Below are positions 39,865 through 47,653 of a stretch of DNA of 51,673 bases, in pieces. Position 1 is the first letter of the stretch. Each line of letters opens with the position of its first letter. The notes under the pieces are model-generated. The model was not told where the DNA came from. It was given only the letters and a program-made list of their open reading frames with translations, and ran no database searches. The stretch comes from a bacterium (GTDB taxonomy: Bacteria > Acidobacteriota > Terriglobia > Terriglobales > Acidobacteriaceae), in the NCBI GenBank assembly GCA_026225095.1, contig JAMFSC010000033.1, forward strand, positions 1-51,673, read 5' to 3'. The position numbers were made by a program, and so were the translations under genes.

Positions 39865-41196
39865 ATGCGCGCTCTTGTTTCACTGATCTTTACGGCCTCC
39901 GCCCTCACCATGATGTCCGGCGCCCAGCAGCCGGGGGGCCTGTCACGACGGCCGAAGGTGGTCGTGATCAGCCTCGATGCATTCCCCGCGGAGACGATGC
40001 ACGATCCGGCGATCTCTGCTCCGATGCTGCACCAGATGATGCGGGAAGGGGCGTATGCGAAGTCGATGCAGCCCATCAACCCGACGGTGACCTGGCCGAA
40101 TCACACGGCAATGGTGACTGGGCAGGATGCCAGCCGGCATCATGTGGTGGTCAACGGGCTGATCGTCGATCAGCGTACGGAGAAGGCTCCGCGGGTGGAT
40201 GCGCAGGCCTCGAAGACGCAGTTGGTGGCGGTCCCGACGGTCTACGATCTCGCGCACGAAGCAGGCATGACGACGGCCGAGGTGGACTGGGTCGCGATCA
40301 TGCATGCCACCACCATCGACTGGAGCTTTGCCGAGAAGCCGGATCCGGATGGAGCGATCGAGCGTGAGTTGATCGCTGCGGGAACGACCACGCGCGATGA
40401 ACTCGAGCACTTCGGCAAGCCGCGGCAGGCGTGGCGCGATCGTCTGTACACGGCTGCGGCCGTGGATATCCTGCGGAAACATCGTCCGGATCTGCTGTTG
40501 GTGCATCTGCTCGCGCTGGACGGGATCGAACACCGGACGGGTTTTGCCACCGACGCGGACTACAACACGATCGCCTTCCTCGACGACCGCGTCAAGGAGA
40601 TCGTGGATGCCGTGGCGGCGAATGGCGATACGGATCGAACGACGTTCCTGGTTGTCTCCGACCATGGGCAGGAGAGCGTGCACAAGCGCCTGAATCCCGA
40701 GGCCCTGTTGAAGCAGGCTGGGTTGGCGGGCGCCTCGTCGCCTAACCCGACGTTTGTGATGGCCGACGGCGGATTTGCGCTGGTCTTCCAGAAGAACGCA
40801 ACGGAAACTTCGGTTGCGCAACTGAAAAAGCTGTTCGAAGGCAAGCCGGGGGTGCTCTGCGCGCTGACCCCGATGGAGTCCGCCAAAATGGGTTGGCCCA
40901 CACCCAAGACGACCGGCCAGGCTCCCGATCTTCTGCTGTACGCCAAGGACGATTACGCGTTCTCCCGCGGGACGACCGATGAGTTTGTGACGGACACCGA
41001 GCAGGTTGGCCAGCACGGATATCCCAACACGGTTCCGTTGATGCAGGCCATCTTCATCGCGGAGGGCGCGGCGATTCGGCAGAAGGGCGAGATTCCACCG
41101 ATCGTGAACCTGGATGTAGCGCCGACCATCGCGAAGATCATGGGCCTTCCGCTGACCGGTACGCAGGGCAAAACATTGATGGAGATACTGAAGTAG
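39865..41196 (+). CDS. Exported alkaline phosphatase superfamily protein (type I phosphodiesterase/nucleotide pyrophosphatase)
   Basis: A 443-residue protein. A signal peptide (MRALVSLIFTASALTMMSGA) follows AAAAGGA. The catalytic core matches type I phosphodiesterases: VVVISLDAFP (first metal Asp), NPTVTWPNHTAMVTG with the Thr nucleophile, HLLALDGIEHRTG and VVSDHGQE (Asp/His metal ligands), and a late PNTVPLMQAIFIAEG with the last His-region. It should hydrolyse phosphodiester or pyrophosphate bonds of nucleotides or lipids outside the inner membrane. It lies 24 nt before the NTF2-like gene on the same strand. The frame could start at 39832, but the signal peptide sets 39865. Confidence 0.9.
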   Translation: MRALVSLIFTASALTMMSGAQQPGGLSRRPKVVVISLDAFPAETMHDPAISAPMLHQMMREGAYAKSMQPINPTVTWPNHTAMVTGQDASRHHVVVNGLIVDQRTEKAPRVDAQASKTQLVAVPTVYDLAHEAGMTTAEVDWVAIMHATTIDWSFAEKPDPDGAIERELIAAGTTTRDELEHFGKPRQAWRDRLYTAAAVDILRKHRPDLLLVHLLALDGIEHRTGFATDADYNTIAFLDDRVKEIVDAVAANGDTDRTTFLVVSDHGQESVHKRLNPEALLKQAGLAGASSPNPTFVMADGGFALVFQKNATETSVAQLKKLFEGKPGVLCALTPMESAKMGWPTPKTTGQAPDLLLYAKDDYAFSRGTTDEFVTDTEQVGQHGYPNTVPLMQAIFIAEGAAIRQKGEIPPIVNLDVAPTIAKIMGLPLTGTQGKTLMEILK

Positions 41197-41220
41197 GTCG
41201 GTTATTTCAGGGAGCGTCTT

Positions 41221-41691
41221 ATGTCGCAACAGGTTCGACTGGTTCCGCCGTTCGATCGAGAGACGGCGGTTTTGAAGGTTCGTGCAGCCGAGGATGGATG
41301 GAACTCCCGTGATCCGCAGCGTGTGTCGCTGGCCTATACGGTCGACAGCCGCTGGCGGAATCGGTCGGAGTTCGTCACTGGGCGGGACGAGATCGTCCAG
41401 TTTCTGACCCGCAAATGGTCGAAGGAGCTCGAATACAGGCTGATCAAGGAGCTCTGGGCCTTCGGCGGCGACCGGATCGCGGTGCGATTCGCTTACGAGT
41501 GCCACGACGCGGCAGGGCAGTGGTTTCGCTGCTACGGCAACGAAAACTGGGAGTTCGACGGGGACGGCCTGATGCACCATCGCCATGCGTCGATCAACGA
41601 CCTTCCCATCGCGGAGTCGGAGAGGAAGTTCTTCTGGCCCCTCGGAAGACGGCCTGACAATCATCCAGGGCTATCCGATCTGGGACTCTAG
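41221..41691 (+). CDS. NTF2-like / DUF1348 family protein
   Basis: A 156-residue single-domain protein of usual DUF1348 length. Highly typical segments: [74 protein letters not shown] and [10 protein letters not shown]. The NTF2 cone fold binds small molecules or acts as an enzyme; no function is established for the family. AGGGAG lies 6 nt before the ATG. It probably shares a transcript with the phosphodiesterase gene 24 nt upstream. Confidence 0.9.
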   Translation: MSQQVRLVPPFDRETAVLKVRAAEDGWNSRDPQRVSLAYTVDSRWRNRSEFVTGRDEIVQFLTRKWSKELEYRLIKELWAFGGDRIAVRFAYECHDAAGQWFRCYGNENWEFDGDGLMHHRHASINDLPIAESERKFFWPLGRRPDNHPGLSDLGL

Positions 41692-41962
41692 CGTGGGATG
41701 CGAGTTGGCTGGAGCAAACGGTAGCTGTACGATGGACAGGGAGAGAGTGAGACTTTCGATGCCGGTGCGTCCAGGATTTGTTTGGCAACTCGTTCGAATG
41801 CCGATGGCCATGCCCGCCCCAGGTGGCGTAAGGCCAGCACCGGATCGGTGACTCTTCCGCACCTCCATTGTCTGAGCAGCCGCCTGGGGCCTTCTGATTT
41901 GGGTCCACTGACTGCGCCTTTGGCGAGTCCTCCTCCCGCTCAGCACAACCAAGGAGATCTCT
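41692..41962 (+). other. 271-nt leader of the transsulfuration operon
   Basis: No gene is supported. AAGGAG at 41951-41956 serves the GTG at 41963. The stretch 41830-41945 can form several G/C stems (GGCCAGCACC.., CCGCCTGGGGCC, GCGCCTTTGGCG). No S-box, SAM-II or SAM-IV core could be recognised by eye, so riboswitch control is neither shown nor excluded. Confidence 0.35.
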
Positions 41963-43156
41963 GTGTCCGAACGTCCCGCCTTCCAGCCCTCCACCCTGGT
42001 CATTCACTCCAACCGGGTGTACGAGAGCCAGTCGAACTCCATTCTTTTTCCAATTCATCAGACCGCCACGTATATCCACGAGAGCGTTGGGGTCACGAAG
42101 GGCTACGGCTACTCGCGTGGAGCCAACCCTACGGTCAACGCGCTGGAGCAGTCGATCGCGGCGATTGAAGGATCGATCTCCGCACTTTGTTTCCGGTCAG
42201 GCATGGCAGCCATCAGCACGCTTTGCCTGGCGCTGCTGAAGGCGGGCGATCACGTGATTCTGTCTGAGGTGATCTACGGCGGGACGACGCGCCTCTTCGA
42301 GCAGGTGCTGACCCACTTCGATGTGGCCTACACCTTTATCGATACGGCGGACCTTGCGGCGGTTGAGCGGGGTATCCAGCCGAATACGCGGATGATCTTC
42401 GCTGAGACGCCGGCGAATCCGACGCTGCGCCTGTCCGATATCGCGGAGCTGGCGAAGATTGCCCATGCCCACGAAAACGTGCTCCTGGCCGTCGACAATA
42501 CGTTCCTGACTCCGCTGCTCCAGAACTGCCTGAATCTCGGCGCGGACATCTCCATGCTGTCGACGACGAAGTATATCGACGGGCATAACGCGACGATCGG
42601 CGGCTCGCTGGCCAGCCATGACGAGGCGCTGATGGAGCGGATGCGGTTTGTGCGGAAGATCCTCGGTACGATCCAGGCTCCGTTCGACGCGTGGCTGACG
42701 ATCCAGGGGATCAAGACGCTTCCGGCGCGGCTGGCGATGCACTGTGCCCATGCCGGGCAGGTGGCGGAGTGGCTGGAGAGACATCCGCGGGTGGCCAAGG
42801 TCTACTACCCGGGGCTCGACTCGTTCCCCCAGCGCGAACTGGCGAAGAAGCAGCAGAGCGCTTTCGGCGGAATGCTTTCGTTCGAGCTGAACGCGACGAC
42901 CGAAGAGTCGCTGCGATTTATGAAGGCGCTGAAGCTGTGCACCTGCGCGGAGAGCCTGGGCAGCGTCGAGACGCTGATCACAAATCCGGCCACGGCATCG
43001 CACTGCGACCTTCCGAAGGAGCTGCGGGACAGGCTTGGAATCTCCGACCGGCTGATCCGTCTGTCGGTCGGCCTCGAGGCTCCGCAGGATCTGATCGCGG
43101 ACTTCGAGCATGCCTTCGAGACGATCTTCGGCTTGGAAGACGGGGAGGCCAAGTGA
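41963..43156 (+). CDS. PLP-dependent transsulfuration enzyme (cystathionine gamma-synthase-like), first of pair
   Basis: A 397-residue protein starting at GTG 41963 (AAGGAG, 6-nt spacing). Cys/Met metabolism PLP family: YGYSRGANPTVNALEQ with the phosphate-binding Tyr-Arg of the neighbouring subunit, FRSGMAAIST, ETPANPTLRLSDI, the VDNTFLTPLLQN strand with Asp, and the Schiff-base Lys203 in STTKYIDGHNATIGG. It most resembles cystathionine gamma-synthase or O-acyl-homoserine sulfhydrylase; sequence alone does not settle which. It overlaps the next gene by GTGA. Together the two could convert activated homoserine and cysteine through cystathionine to homocysteine. Confidence 0.9.
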   Translation: MSERPAFQPSTLVIHSNRVYESQSNSILFPIHQTATYIHESVGVTKGYGYSRGANPTVNALEQSIAAIEGSISALCFRSGMAAISTLCLALLKAGDHVILSEVIYGGTTRLFEQVLTHFDVAYTFIDTADLAAVERGIQPNTRMIFAETPANPTLRLSDIAELAKIAHAHENVLLAVDNTFLTPLLQNCLNLGADISMLSTTKYIDGHNATIGGSLASHDEALMERMRFVRKILGTIQAPFDAWLTIQGIKTLPARLAMHCAHAGQVAEWLERHPRVAKVYYPGLDSFPQRELAKKQQSAFGGMLSFELNATTEESLRFMKALKLCTCAESLGSVETLITNPATASHCDLPKELRDRLGISDRLIRLSVGLEAPQDLIADFEHAFETIFGLEDGEAK

Positions 43157-44292
43157 AGTTTGCGACAAGGCTGGTGCACTACGACGGATCACCCGGCGAC
43201 CCGTTCCACCCCATGGCGACGCCGATCTACCAGACGGCGACCTTCGCCCAGGAACGCGCCGACAGCTTCGGGCAGTACGACTACACGCGCAGCGGAAATC
43301 CGACGCGGCGGGTCCTCGAAGACCAGATCGCGGCGCTCGAAGGTGGGAGCAGGGCGTTCTGTTTTTCGAGCGGCATGGCGGCGATTGCGAATGTGACCCA
43401 TCTGCTGAAGGCCGGCGACGAGATTGTCGCCGACTGGGACCTCTACGGCGGGGCGACGAGGCTATTCGGCGAGGTGCTGAATCGGTCGGGCATCACGGTG
43501 CGGTATGTGGATGCCTCGGAGCCTGGGCGGGTCGCAGCGGCGATGACTCCGGCAACGCGGATGGTCTATGTGGAATCGCCCACCAACCCCCTGCTGCGGA
43601 TCGTCGACCTGGCGGCCATGGCGGAGATTGCCCATGCGCAGGGGGCGCTGTTCTGCGTGGATAGCAGCACGATGTCACCGTATCTGCAGAATCCACTCTC
43701 GCTGGGGGCGGATCTGGTGGTGCATTCCGCGACCAAGTTTCTGTGCGGCCACAGCGATGTAACCGGCGGCGCGGTGGTGGTAAGGGACGAGGCGCTCGCA
43801 AGAGAGATCTACTTCCTGCAAAACGCAGAGGGCAATGCGCTTGGTCCGTTCGACTGCTTCCTGCTGCTGCGCGGGTTGAAGACGCTTAAGCTGCGGATGG
43901 ACGCACAGCAGAAGAACGCTCTGTTGGTTGCCGCTTTTCTGGCTGGGCACGCCGGGGTCCCGGAGGTCCACTACCCAGGGCTTCCAACGCATCCCGGATA
44001 TGACGTGCAGGTCAGGCAGGCCAGGGGCGGAGGTGCGGTCCTGAGCTTCCGGGCCGGATCGGCGAAGGCGGCCACGCAGATCGCCGAAGAGACGAAGCTG
44101 TTCCGGATCGCGGTCAGCTTCGGCAGCGTGAACTCGACGATCAGCGTACCCCTGAAGATGTCGCACGCGAGCACTCCGCTGGAGCTGCAGGCGACCCGCG
44201 CGATACCGGAGGATCTGATCCGGCTTTCGATCGGAATTGAGGATTCGGACGAACTGATCGAAGATTTGGACACAGCTTTGCGCGCGATCTGA
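43153..44292 (+). CDS. PLP-dependent transsulfuration enzyme (cystathionine beta-lyase-like), second of pair
   Basis: A 379-residue protein starting at GTG 43153, whose GTGA overlaps the stop codon of the previous gene; GGAGG lies 5-9 nt upstream. Same fold: YDYTRSGNPTRRVLEDQ, FSSGMAAIAN, ESPTNPLLRIVDL, VDSSTMSPYLQNPL and Schiff-base Lys195 in SATKFLCGHSDVTGG. SFGSVNSTISVP is the substrate-specificity segment. It is a likely cystathionine beta-lyase, but gamma-lyase activity is possible. The open frame that runs upstream to 42691 lies out of phase inside the first gene and is a shadow. Confidence 0.9.
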   Translation: MKFATRLVHYDGSPGDPFHPMATPIYQTATFAQERADSFGQYDYTRSGNPTRRVLEDQIAALEGGSRAFCFSSGMAAIANVTHLLKAGDEIVADWDLYGGATRLFGEVLNRSGITVRYVDASEPGRVAAAMTPATRMVYVESPTNPLLRIVDLAAMAEIAHAQGALFCVDSSTMSPYLQNPLSLGADLVVHSATKFLCGHSDVTGGAVVVRDEALAREIYFLQNAEGNALGPFDCFLLLRGLKTLKLRMDAQQKNALLVAAFLAGHAGVPEVHYPGLPTHPGYDVQVRQARGGGAVLSFRAGSAKAATQIAEETKLFRIAVSFGSVNSTISVPLKMSHASTPLELQATRAIPEDLIRLSIGIEDSDELIEDLDTALRAI

Positions 44293-44380
44293 TACCTTGG
44301 TGCCACCTGGCCGGCGTGCGCGGTGGGGCCGTGAATCGACCGCGCAAACTTCGCCTTCTTATTTGCATCCTACGGTGCGT

Positions 44381-45223
44381 ATGAAGACCTGGAATCCACT
44401 GTGTGTCGCTTCGGTGGTGGTGATGGCAGGCGGGTTCGGACTTTTGCCTGCGGCGGCCACTGGGCAGAGGGTGGACGGGGCGCGTGCTTTGATTCAGCAG
44501 GCGGTCGATACGGAGTTGGCGGCCGACCGCGCCGACCACTCGCTATGGCACTACAGGATGAAGGAGACGCAGCAGAACGACGCGGTTTACGATGTCGTCG
44601 ACTCCGCACAGGGTGAGATCAAGCAGAAGGTCGAGGTCGCAGGGCACCCGCTGTCTCCGGAAGAGGAGCGGGCAGAGGCGGCGAAGGTCAGGGCATTCCT
44701 GAACGACCCCAGGGCGCAGGCACAGCAGAGGAAGAACGGCGAGCACGACGACAAGAGCGCGGAGAAGATGCTGAATCTGCTGCCACACGCGTTCCAGTGG
44801 ACTGTTGCCAGCCAGTCGGGCGGGGAGATCAAGCTGCACTTCGTTCCGGACCCGGCCTTCAAGGCTCCGGATATCGAATCGCGGGTGCTTGGAGCAATGG
44901 AAGGTGACCTGATCGTCGACCAGAGGCAGCACCGCATCCGGTCGATTCGGGGAACACTGGCCCACGATGTCGAGATCGGCTACGGACTCTTCGGTAAGCT
45001 GCGCCAGGGTGGGACGTTCGATGTGGAGCGTCGGCAGGTGGCTCCGGGAAGCTGGCAGATCACCGAGACCCACGTACACATCGAGGGCCGGGCGCTGATG
45101 TTCAAGACGATCGGGCAGCAGACGGACGAGGTCAAGTATGACTTTCATCCGATCCCGCTGGCGACGACGCTTCCGCAGGCTGCGTCGATGGTCGCTCGCG
45201 GCGGCTCCGGTCTGGGGGGATGA
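44381..45223 (+). CDS. Exported protein of unknown function, 280 aa
   Basis: Starts at ATG 44381 with a signal peptide (MKTWNPLCVASVVVMAGGFG, cleavage near AAATG). The mature part has an N-terminal helix with ADRADHSLWHYRMKETQ, a charged helical linker (about 95-130) and a beta-rich C-terminal half (FQWTVASQSGGEIKLHFVPDP; IEGRALMFKTIGQQTDEVKYDFHPI) that looks like a lipoprotein-carrier or outer-membrane-linked sheet. It ends in a Gly-rich tail. No family name is certain. It follows the transsulfuration pair by 88 nt on the same strand. Confidence 0.75.
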   Translation: MKTWNPLCVASVVVMAGGFGLLPAAATGQRVDGARALIQQAVDTELAADRADHSLWHYRMKETQQNDAVYDVVDSAQGEIKQKVEVAGHPLSPEEERAEAAKVRAFLNDPRAQAQQRKNGEHDDKSAEKMLNLLPHAFQWTVASQSGGEIKLHFVPDPAFKAPDIESRVLGAMEGDLIVDQRQHRIRSIRGTLAHDVEIGYGLFGKLRQGGTFDVERRQVAPGSWQITETHVHIEGRALMFKTIGQQTDEVKYDFHPIPLATTLPQAASMVARGGSGLGG

Positions 45224-45367
45224 TTCTCCGGCGCAATTTCGCCAAGGACGTCGATCATCGGCAAGAATGGATCGTGTATTCTGCGGCAGTATCAGGGTGT
45301 GGACAGGGGTATGATCGCGTCCTCGAATCCGGTGAACGACCCAACGAAAGACTTTGAGAGGGAAACT

Positions 45368-47020
45368 TTGAGATCACCAAGATCGGCATCATTTTTCGCG
45401 CTCGCTGTTCTGGGCTCGCTAACGTCTGCAGGAGCGCAGACGGCGGGCTTCCACGGGGCTCCAGCCTCGGCCGCGGCGCAGCCCAATCCTCACGCCGGTT
45501 CCCAGGATCAAATGGCCGGTGCGGGCTTCTATAAGCAGATCTGCTCAGCGTGCCATGGGGCCCAGGGGCAGGGCGCCGGGAACGTTCCCTCGCTGGCGAA
45601 GGGGCCAACCCAACAGGCGAAGCCGGGCGAGGTCATGTGGTACATCACGAAAGGCGATTTGAGTAACGGGATGCCTTCGTGGGCAGGCTTGCCCGAGGAG
45701 CAGCGCTGGCAGATTGTGAGCTATGTGCAGTCGATAAATACAGCGACCGCAGTTCCGTCGATGGGGAACGGTTCCCCTGCGCCGGGATCGGAGTTGAAGT
45801 CGATCTCCGCACCTCCCGCGACGCCTCCATTCATCGACTTCCGGGACGAGAAGCCTGGGACCGTCCGGAAGATCACGGTGAACGATCTTCCGAAGCCGTT
45901 TGCGACGCAATCTGCCGGGAACGGTCCCCATGTAGTGCCGCGGCCCGAGGGTGTCTGGCCTCAGGCTTTACCGAACTTCAAGGTGCAGCTGTATGCGACA
46001 GGACTCGAGAATCCGAGGCTGATCCGGACGGCTCCGAACGGCGACTTCCTTGTGGCGGAGACCGAGAAAGGCGACATCATGCTGTATCGGGGGATCACTC
46101 CGGACGGCAAGCCGCAGCTCAGCAGCGTCTATGCCAGTGGGTTGAACAAGCCCTTCGGAATCGCCTTCTATCCGGCGGGACCGAATCCGCAGTGGGTCTA
46201 CATTGGGAACCTGGATTCGGTGGTCCGCTTCCCTTACAAGAATGGGGATGTGACCGCGAGTGCCGCGCCCCAGCATATCGCGGATGTACCCGGGGGCACG
46301 GGGCACACGACGCGTGACATCCAATTCTCCAAAGACGGCAAGACGATGTATGTTTCGGTTGGGTCGGGATCGAACGTCGACGATCCGGATACGCATCCAG
46401 CAGAGAAGAACCGCGCGGATATTCTGCAGTTCAATCCGGATGGCACCGGCCAGAAGATCTTCGCCTACGGAATCCGGAACGCCGTCGGTCTGGCGATTCA
46501 GCCGGAGACCGGGGATCTCTGGTGCTCGGTGAATGAGCGGGACGCGCTGGGCGATAACCTGGTTCCCGACTACATCACGCACGTGCGGCCGGGCGGTTTC
46601 TATGGGTGGCCGTGGTGGTATACGGGGCCCCATCAGGATCCCCGGCACGAGGGGAAGCATCCGGAGCTGCGGGACAAGGCGATCGTGCCGGATGTGCTGC
46701 TGCAGCCACACAATGCTTCGCTCGAGATGACCTTCTATGAAGGGAAGCAGTTCCCGGCGGAGTACAAGGGAGATGTCTTCGCGGCGGAGCATGGGTCGTG
46801 GAATAAGGCGACGCGTGTGGGCTACGAGGTGATTCGCGTGCCGCTGCACCAGACCGGCAAGGCTAGTGGCGAGTACGAGGATTTCCTGACCGGCTTCGTG
46901 CTGCCTTCAGGGAATCCGTGGGGACGTCCGGTGGGGGTCACGACGGCGCTCGACGGTTCGCTGCTGGTGACGGACGACGGATCGAACTCCATCTGGCTGG
47001 TGACGTATACGGGCAAGTAA
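45368..47020 (+). CDS. Exported cytochrome c fused to a PQQ-type sugar (sorbosone/glucose) dehydrogenase beta-propeller
   Basis: About 550 residues. The TTG at 45368 is favoured by AGAGGG 5 nt upstream and the signal peptide that follows (SPRSASFFALAVLGSLTSAG); ATG 45311 or GTG 45299 are alternatives. Domain 1 is a small cytochrome c with the heme site CSACH (45542-45556) and an axial Met in NGMPSWAGL. A linker leads to a six-bladed propeller (RTAPNGDFLVAETEKGDIMLYRG; DIQFSKDGKTMYVSVGSGSN; HVRPGGFYGWPWWY) typical of soluble glucose/L-sorbosone dehydrogenases. The likely role is periplasmic sugar or aldehyde oxidation with electrons passed through the heme to the respiratory chain. Confidence 0.9.
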   Translation: MRSPRSASFFALAVLGSLTSAGAQTAGFHGAPASAAAQPNPHAGSQDQMAGAGFYKQICSACHGAQGQGAGNVPSLAKGPTQQAKPGEVMWYITKGDLSNGMPSWAGLPEEQRWQIVSYVQSINTATAVPSMGNGSPAPGSELKSISAPPATPPFIDFRDEKPGTVRKITVNDLPKPFATQSAGNGPHVVPRPEGVWPQALPNFKVQLYATGLENPRLIRTAPNGDFLVAETEKGDIMLYRGITPDGKPQLSSVYASGLNKPFGIAFYPAGPNPQWVYIGNLDSVVRFPYKNGDVTASAAPQHIADVPGGTGHTTRDIQFSKDGKTMYVSVGSGSNVDDPDTHPAEKNRADILQFNPDGTGQKIFAYGIRNAVGLAIQPETGDLWCSVNERDALGDNLVPDYITHVRPGGFYGWPWWYTGPHQDPRHEGKHPELRDKAIVPDVLLQPHNASLEMTFYEGKQFPAEYKGDVFAAEHGSWNKATRVGYEVIRVPLHQTGKASGEYEDFLTGFVLPSGNPWGRPVGVTTALDGSLLVTDDGSNSIWLVTYTGK

Positions 47021-47158
47021 AGGCAAGTCATCTTGCAGGATGGAGGGGTCGCGGTGTTCCGGCGGACGGATCGTCTGAGCGCCGCGGCCCTTCTTTCCTC
47101 CAGGCGAGGATCTCGCGATCCATTGCGGTGCGCACGGATTTAGCGTTCAATCAGATCA

Positions 47159-47542
47159 TTGCGTAAGCTCCTATCCATCCTGTTGCTCATGCTGCTCGGC
47201 CTTCCCCTGTTGCCGCCCTTGTTCGCGCAGGGGACGGACCAGGTGGAGAGTATGCCGGCGTGTTGCCGCAGGAGCGGCGCGCACCACTGCCAGATGCACA
47301 TGGAGGAACGCGCCGCTTCGGACAAGGCTCGGACTCAGGTAGGGGCGCTGGCGAGCCGGTGTCCTTTCTGCCCGCGTGCAGTGGTCGCCGCGCATGTGGA
47401 TGTGATGGCTGCGAGGGCCGCGGACGGTCTGGATGCAGCGCTGGTGAGCCATCCGTCCTGCGTCGCGCAGACGGAGTCGAAGTGGCGGATCGCGCGGGAC
47501 CGCTCGCGCCAGAAGCGTGGACCACCCTCTCTGAATAGCTGA
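47159..47542 (+). CDS. Small exported Cys/His/Met-rich protein, possible metal binding
   Basis: A 127-residue protein starting at TTG 47159, with a signal peptide (MRKLLSILLLMLLGLPLL, cleavage near LFAQ). The mature part has ACCRRSGAHHCQMHMEE (three Cys, two adjacent His plus one more, Met) and CPFCP, then one more Cys near residue 102. The clusters resemble DUF2946-like proteins found beside copper-related receptors. It ends 111 nt before a TonB-dependent receptor gene on the same strand, so the two may act together in copper or other metal handling; this is an inference. No clear Shine-Dalgarno supports the TTG, and an internal ATG at 47189 would cut the signal peptide. Confidence 0.65.
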   Translation: MRKLLSILLLMLLGLPLLPPLFAQGTDQVESMPACCRRSGAHHCQMHMEERAASDKARTQVGALASRCPFCPRAVVAAHVDVMAARAADGLDAALVSHPSCVAQTESKWRIARDRSRQKRGPPSLNS

Positions 47543-47653
47543 TTTCCGGTTAGCTGTCGCGATCGCCTGGAGCTCCTTCGAGGAGGCTCGGCGAACGCTT
47601 TCCATGCACGGATTTCGACGGGTCACGCATTTGGGTGACCAGGAGATTGCATC

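Noticed and set aside
42691..43152. N-terminal extension of the second transsulfuration enzyme
   Set aside because: It lies out of frame inside the first enzyme; homology starts at GTG 43153.
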